Shown here: positions 58,274 through 64,000 of the stretch, piece after piece
Numbering within the stretch: position 1 is the stretch's first letter
Layout: each line of letters opens with the position of its first letter
Assembly: GCA_031772625.1 (NCBI GenBank)
Contig: CM062813.1
Location: 689,760,420 to 689,824,419, forward strand
Reading direction: 5' to 3'
DNA: 64,000 bases
Source: Pinus tabuliformis
Taxonomy: Eukaryota > Streptophyta > Pinopsida > Pinales > Pinaceae
The notes under the pieces: model-generated
Seen by the model: the letters and a program-made list of their open reading frames with translations, nothing else
Told to the model about the DNA's origin: nothing
Databases searched by the model: none
Translations under genes and position numbers: made by a program

Positions 58274-59660
58274 ATGAATGTGGAAATGGTTTATGAAAGA
58301 AAGATTATCATTGTATAGGCACACTTATCTTGATGAATGTAAACACAACCCGTGATGTTTTTTCTTTGACATTATGTGTTTGTTGGGCTTCCAAAAAATA
58401 AGGCAGTAAGGAAGATACCTTTAATTATTTTTGTGGTTTACTAATCAAGGCACAAGAAAAGTTGTTTAATGAAGGTAAACTTGAGATTAACCAACAAGCC
58501 CATCTCATTAAGGGTAAAGGTGGATAGAGCTACAGATAAATAGATTGAGAATACAATGAAAGGAAAGATCATGTAGGCTACAATGATAATGATTGTGTTG
58601 ACCAAATTAACCAAAAGAAGCATGGTGATTAATGATTGTCCAAGAAAATTAAGAAGAAGAAAACATATTGATAGTATGGAAAGACAAGACATGTTGAGAA
58701 GAGTTGTTGGAAGAAGACCAAATGCCTTGAGGTTACAGTCAAGAACTTTGAAGGCAAGGTGTCAACTAGTCAAATCATTGGCCTACAACACTGACTTTAA
58801 AAGGTATGTGAGATACCTATACTTTTTCCATTAGTGTTTCTTAAACATTGCATACATTTCTAAAAGTGAGTGGATAGTCAAATCTAGTTGCACCCATCAT
58901 ATAACTAAGGATGGTTATCTCTTTTCTTCATTGAGTATTTACATAGGAGTAGATATTTGTTGCAAAATATTATGCATTCATTGCTTTTGGTTGCGGTAGG
59001 GTTAAATGTCAAATTGGTGCAATTGGTGATGTATATCATGTACCTAGTTCGAGCACCAATTTTCATTTGTATCTAAATTAACCTAATTAGGAAAAGGTTG
59101 AATTTTGGTTCAACAAGTTTGTTGTGAAGGATATTGGTAATGAATTTATTGTTGTTGTATAGGGTATTCCTGACTCTAGAGACAAGTTGTAAAAGATTTG
59201 TGATTTCCCTAAGTAGCTTAGGACTAATAATTGAAGTTGAATTTAGCATGAGTGAATTTGAGATATGAATTTTTGAAGTATGAAACTAATGATGAAGTTT
59301 CATATGGCTACTAGACTACCTAGATAGTACTTCTCCATTTAGTATATAGAATGTGTGAACTTGGTAAACATAGCTAAGTTGTGTTTGAGATAATGAAGCA
59401 TGGAGAGCAAAGACTCAACTATAACTTATCTATAGTGACATTTGTACATTGAATCAATCATCTTTAGTAGGTGAAAATTATGTTTTGATCTTAATTGATG
59501 ATTTTTCTAAGTATACTTGGGTGTATTTATTGAAGAATAAGGATCATTCCCTTGAAAAGTTTAAGGAAAGTAGGGCATTGGTTGAAAAAATATGGTTGTG
59601 TTGGTGCCTAGAAGTTGTCCTAGTAAAAAATAGGAGAAACAACCTGATCAAGGTCACAAA
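58274..59660 (+). pseudogene. Outer copia gag C-terminus, protease, integrase start
   Basis: TFNYFCGLLIKAQEKLFNEG and QQAHLIKGKGG (58406-58530) continue the gag that was broken at 43588. The protease motif reads WIVKSSCTHHITKDGYLFSS (58870-58930), where the catalytic DSG is changed to KSS. CELGKHS (about 59357) and NQSSLVGENYVLILIDDFSK (59452-59511), then YTWVYLLKNKDHSLEKFK, are the integrase N-terminal core with the Asp of DDF. The similarity ends near 59640, leaving out the rest of integrase and all of RT. Confidence 0.82.
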
Positions 59661-60534
59661 GTAGACCTATTTGTGTTTGGGATGGTGATCCTCACCAGCA
59701 TGTGAGCTCGATTTCCACTAAAGGTGATTGCTCCTCGATCAAACTTATTGAAAGTTTTACTAAAATTTAAAGGTAATCCTATCTAATTGCAGAAATCAAA
59801 TTAGCTAATTTATTCTAATATTATCCTATCCTGGGAGCATAGTTTGAATGAAGTATGAATTATGAATAATGTTTTTTTAAAAAGAGAAGCAATTCATCAA
59901 ATCTAAGTAATCTTTTGAAAGAATCTGTAAATAATAAATCATTCACATAAACATCAAAAATGAAGGACACTTCACTACATCATTCATACAATATTATTTA
60001 CTAGATTAACTATAAAAAATACCATAAACAAAATTAGTGATTAATAACAATGAAAGTAATAGATCTACTCATAGATAATTTAAATAAGCTGAAAGAGTAC
60101 ACAGTGGTGACCTTTTCCCAAAAATTCCAAAATTGAATGTATGAATAATAATGCCACACATGCTTTTCAACAATAGATGATCAAAATAATTGATGGATGT
60201 TAATTCTTCGAAGATGAAGTTTGTACAACAATGCTCAAGGCATTTTCTTAAAAATGTGAACCCTTTACTCTTGGAAGGGCTTTGCTTAAATACATCTCAA
60301 AAATAACTAAAATAAAAATATGCTACTACTTTTGTTGATAAAATTAAACTACAAGATAAATTCAAAATCTAATAAAATAAGGCCTCAAGGGATCTCCTCC
60401 AACTTTGACAATCTAATCCTTTCTGAGTCCTCAACATAATTCTTCCATTAGGAGAGGATATGCATGATATGTGAGATTAATTGTGGAGGTGAAGTTTCCA
60501 CATTAATATCACAATCATAAATTTCCTTCTACGT
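59661..60534. other. No recognised feature
   Basis: AT-rich, no credible ORF. Its left end is the truncation point of the copia element. Confidence 0.4.
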
Positions 60535-62800
60535 TTACCAATTCACCTTGCAGTCTGGAAGAGGGATTTTTGACATATTTGTGTAGCTTCGAGGATGAGC
60601 TAATAATTGGTTGATAGATTCTAAGGTAAATATGTTAACCTCATTTATTATGTCATATGCATCCTTTCTCTGCTTTTGTACATTAGGTTTGCATGAATCC
60701 CCTGTAATTATTTCCCCCATGAACTGAGCATTGGGCATATCGAAGTCGATGATGAGATCCAAAGCCCCATCAACAAGAACATTACAATCCTTTTATGCAT
60801 CATTCACCAAGTTCTGAGAGCAATTTAGCTTTTTCTCCTAGTTGCCCAATGAAATTCTTGTTTTCATCTTTTGGCTTTCTGAAATTCTTAGGAGATAATC
60901 ATGTGCCAACTTATGCTTGGATTTCCATGATAATATCATGTTAAACTCAATTTGCACCTTTCCAAGTTCATTCATCTTGTTAGCTATAGAATAAGATAAA
61001 CTATTTAATATTTTTTGTTGAACTTGAATAGAATTCAAGCTTTGATAGAATTCTTCTTGAGCCAACTTTAGATGCTCATTAATATCTAAAGCTTCCTCTT
61101 TGAAAGGTTGATGTCCAAGCTATTCTCTTGTAGTTTCTTGATCTATAGCATAAACTAATTAATTTGTGCAACTATTTCTACCTTCGAACTAGTAGAGGTG
61201 TATTGTACTTTATAAATTTCCTAGTTCAACTCATTATCCAGGTATTTGAGACGATCACAGTGCTACTACAACAAGACAACAATATTTTGTTTCAATCTAT
61301 GGTTGATGTTGCTGTAGTTTGATCTCAAGTTCATCAATATTCTCTTCTTGTTATTTAAGAGTTAGCGTCTTGTTGCTAACTGGCCATTTGTTAGCATTGG
61401 AAAAATCCCTAATTAAGTCAACAACTTCATCTAAAAATTCCTCTTGTGTGAACTTGGAGGCATCCCAAAACATAAGTTCTTGAGTAGGAGATTCTTATTT
61501 ATGCTCAACTCCCTTTTTTTTTGGTTGCCTACCTCTCATTATGGCCTTCTTTTGTCTCTAAAGAAATAATTACTAGGAGGGATGTCCTCCTCTTCAACGT
61601 GTTCCAAAGAATCAATGAAAATAAAATCATGGGAAGTGATCCTGGGGTAAGAAGAAATAGGAGTATTAGAGATAGCTCCTATGGTGATAGTACATAATTG
61701 TTGTTCACTTTACCAGTTTGAGTATCTTTGAAACAAGAGTCTTGGAATATTTTATATGATTTTGTTCATTCCCAGCCTGAGCGTCATCTCCCTGAGGCTG
61801 ATCAGTTTGTGTCTTCTATGCTTGATTTTGTTGAACACGCACATTAGATACTTGTACTTCAACCCATTCTTGACTAGATTTAGCTTTCTCTATTTTCGTT
61901 TTCTTATCAAATAGAGTGAATTCGTGTTGTATCTTTAAAGATAGAAGCATCTAATCTTGGGAATGATTTTCTAAGGGATGATCTACCTATATGCTACATG
62001 TAGGTACATTATTTATGTGTTCTTCACTTGTTTGAGACTTCGATAACTGTGATTTGTCAGTAAGTGCAATATCTCTCTCCTTCTAGTTTGCCTCCATTTT
62101 CTTGTTGTCTATCTTAAATTTTCCTATCTCTATTTTCTTGGATGGTGTGCTACATGGCAATGAAGGAGAAAATCTTGAGTATCTTTATTTCCCTTGCTCT
62201 TGTGTTTGTCCATTTGTCATAAAATGTGTCCCTAGGGACATCTTCCTCCTTATTTGGAAGGCATAAAAATTTGTCTTCAGGTCATAAGGAATCTCTTGAA
62301 TCCTTTTTAGGAATTCTTCATAAGATCCAGTTCTTCTTAAAACTTCATCAAAGGGAATGTATTCATTGCTACAGTTATTAAAACCTTTATGAGTTTTACA
62401 ATGATTTGATACTATTTTTAGAGGATCATGCATTTTGAAAGCAATGTTAGATAAATTTATATCTTGTAAGGCCAAGGTTTACAACTTAGCATGTTTAACA
62501 TTAGCCAGGGAGTATACTCTTTCTTCAATAGGTAATGAGTGTCATATCTTCTTTGATCCCAATGCGAAGTCATTGGTAATTACTGTCCCAATAGTTTTAT
62601 ACATTGCCTCTTTGATTACCAGCGTGTTAGGAACATACTTGGGTAAGGCATTAGGAGATATTTGGAAACCATATATTCTAATATATGAGAAGATAACATC
62701 TGCATACCACTCTCTAATTGGGTTAATCACTATCATGGCTCTCTCTGTGAATTTGGGTGGCGGGCAACAAAAAAGGTCTAATGAAGAGGGTTAATAATAT
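60535..62800 (-). pseudogene. Decayed minus-strand ORF of the unnamed retroelement class
   Basis: Minus-strand stretches line up as one broken gene. From the top: AMIVINPIREWYADVIFSYI, SPNALPKYVPNTLVIKEAMY (62540-62740), INLSNIAFKMHDPLKIVSN, EYIPFDEVLRRTGSYEEFLK (62185-62475), then a probable coil (MNELGKVQIEFNM, SKHKLAHDYLLRISESQKMK, 60838-61065) and 60535-60762. The general plan, a globular N-terminal half followed by charged coil, resembles 11590-13117, but the sequences are not obviously alignable by eye. I cannot name a domain. Confidence 0.45.
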
Positions 62801-64000
62801 TGTGGCATATTTCATAAACAAACTCTTTAGAATTGGCATCCCTTAATTTGGAACAATAAACATGAATTGGCCGAACATTAGGTGTCCAATTCCATTTCAT
62901 AAAGGGGAATGGGGTTCTAGCACATATAACATACATCAAATATGCAAACATGAAAAATTAAGGACTATAGGATGTGCACTTGCAAATTGTTCAATCTATT
63001 TTTTAAGGTTATTTGAAAGGATAACGAACCAGTTAAATATAGATCCCCCATCTAACACCCCGTGCATAATAGGAACCCACCCAATCTTGAAGTGAGTGGG
63101 GTTTCTCTCACCAAATTGTTGAGCAATCTAGTGCTTATCAATTAGGTGATTTCTCTTGTAATGATAACTTCTTGTGAATAATTTTGTGTTTCTTTAGATT
63201 AGGTTCTTCACTTTTCTTAGATTATTATAGTGTTCTTATTCATAAAAAATCTCCCAAAGCATAAACAATAAGGAGACAAGAGACACATAATGTAGGCGAT
63301 CATACAGGGCAAAAACCTCTCCAACTTGAGAGGAAAACCCAAAACAAATTATTCTTCTTATAGGGACTTCAATTGATGAATACCAAGACCAAGACCCTTG
63401 ACACAATAAACTCTCCAAGAATAAGTCATAAGCCTTCTTGATTCAACTCCTTCTTCCTTGAGTTAAAGATGGTTAAAATTCTTCCTTCTCCCACTAACTT
63501 GAATATCCTTCATATTTTGGTCCCTTGGATCATATCTGCAGCTCTCGGCACTACTTCAGAAACCCTAGCACATGTGATTGACCAAATTTTGAACCTTGAT
63601 TTTCTTTTCTTGGATGGTATGAGTTCTTATTACAATTCGACTTGTAATATTTCTTATTTTCCTCCTTGATTCAGCCTCTTGGACAACAGTAAGTCCTTCA
63701 ACCTTTTCTGCAGTAGATGGTTCTTCCTTCCTTTCCATGTGTGGAGGTATTAGCCCTAAAATAGACCCAAAAATAACTTTATTTTCTCTTCTTCTTCCTT
63801 TGATGGATGAGATTTCTCTTCTTGTGATCTTCGCTCTCCTTTTTATCCTTCTTATGCTTGATCAAATGAGTCTTCAAATGGAGGTCAAGTCCTCTTTATA
63901 TATAGTGGATTGTCACTCAAAATAAGCTGACTTTTTCCATACACATAGGCCGACATGCTTGTCTAGAAACATCTTCATCCTTTTCAAAGGCTGACATGAG
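62801..64000. other. No recognised feature
   Basis: AT-rich to the window end. Short open stretches at 62862-63095 (plus) and 63469-63669 (plus) show no motif. Confidence 0.4.

Larger units (their letters stand above)
42670..59660 (+). mobile_element. Outer copia element, split by the gypsy nest and 3' truncated
   Basis: The 5' part (LTR end, primer site, gag N-terminus; 42670-43588) and the continuing part (gag C-terminus, protease, integrase start; 58274-59660) read as one decayed copia element once the intervening 43589-58273 is removed. It ends in mid-integrase near 59640, with no RT or 3' LTR. Confidence 0.8.

Overview
The window looks like nuclear DNA of a land plant with a very large, repeat-packed genome. 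A gymnosperm (conifer or cycad) is my best guess. That rests on the dominance of old, decayed LTR retrotransposons, a degraded plant LINE, initiator-tRNA primer-binding sites typed TGGTATCAGAGC, and the near absence of intact genes. I cannot name the species. I see no intact cellular gene, no tRNA or rRNA gene, and no CRISPR array.

Layout. 1-6936: a Ty1/copia element on the plus strand with both LTRs (5' LTR truncated). A sister copy facing the other way appears to have inserted into its 5' LTR and runs off the left edge. 6937-9466: a 165-bp tandem repeat broken by the copia insertion and by a 1.8-kb unrecognised insert. 10138-15090: a minus-strand Ty3/gypsy-like fragment (integrase C-terminus plus a downstream coiled-coil ORF). 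15091-19713: plus-strand degraded coding sequence in which an intronless FAN-type BEACH gene copy runs straight into an intronless COQ5 methyltransferase copy, followed by an AT-rich LTR-like tail. 20158-26612: a LINE with ORF1, endonuclease, RT and C-terminal zinc-finger remnants, bracketed by a long inverted repeat. 27090-30265: a minus-strand LTR element with no recognisable coding content. 31633-33808: a tandem array of about 595-bp units. 34900-41800: AT-rich, tandemly duplicated and foldback sequence, with one GC-richer island near 37.5-38.2 kb.

42670-59640 is a nest of retrotransposons. A copia element is split in its gag gene by gypsy element A (43589-58273). A is itself split by gypsy element B on the minus strand (46095-51938, flanked by a perfect 5-bp duplication ATGGA) and by a 2.35-kb TGTTATCAC...GTGATAACA unit (54299-56652) inside its integrase. 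60535-62800 holds another decayed minus-strand ORF, possibly of the same unnamed element class as 11590-13117. The rest, to 64000, shows nothing I can name.

The most interesting points are the two-gene processed chimera, a short terminal module shared by three loci that may define one retrotransposon family with an extra coiled-coil ORF, the triplicated primer-binding site of the first copia element, and the clean nesting order of the 42.7-59.6 kb block.
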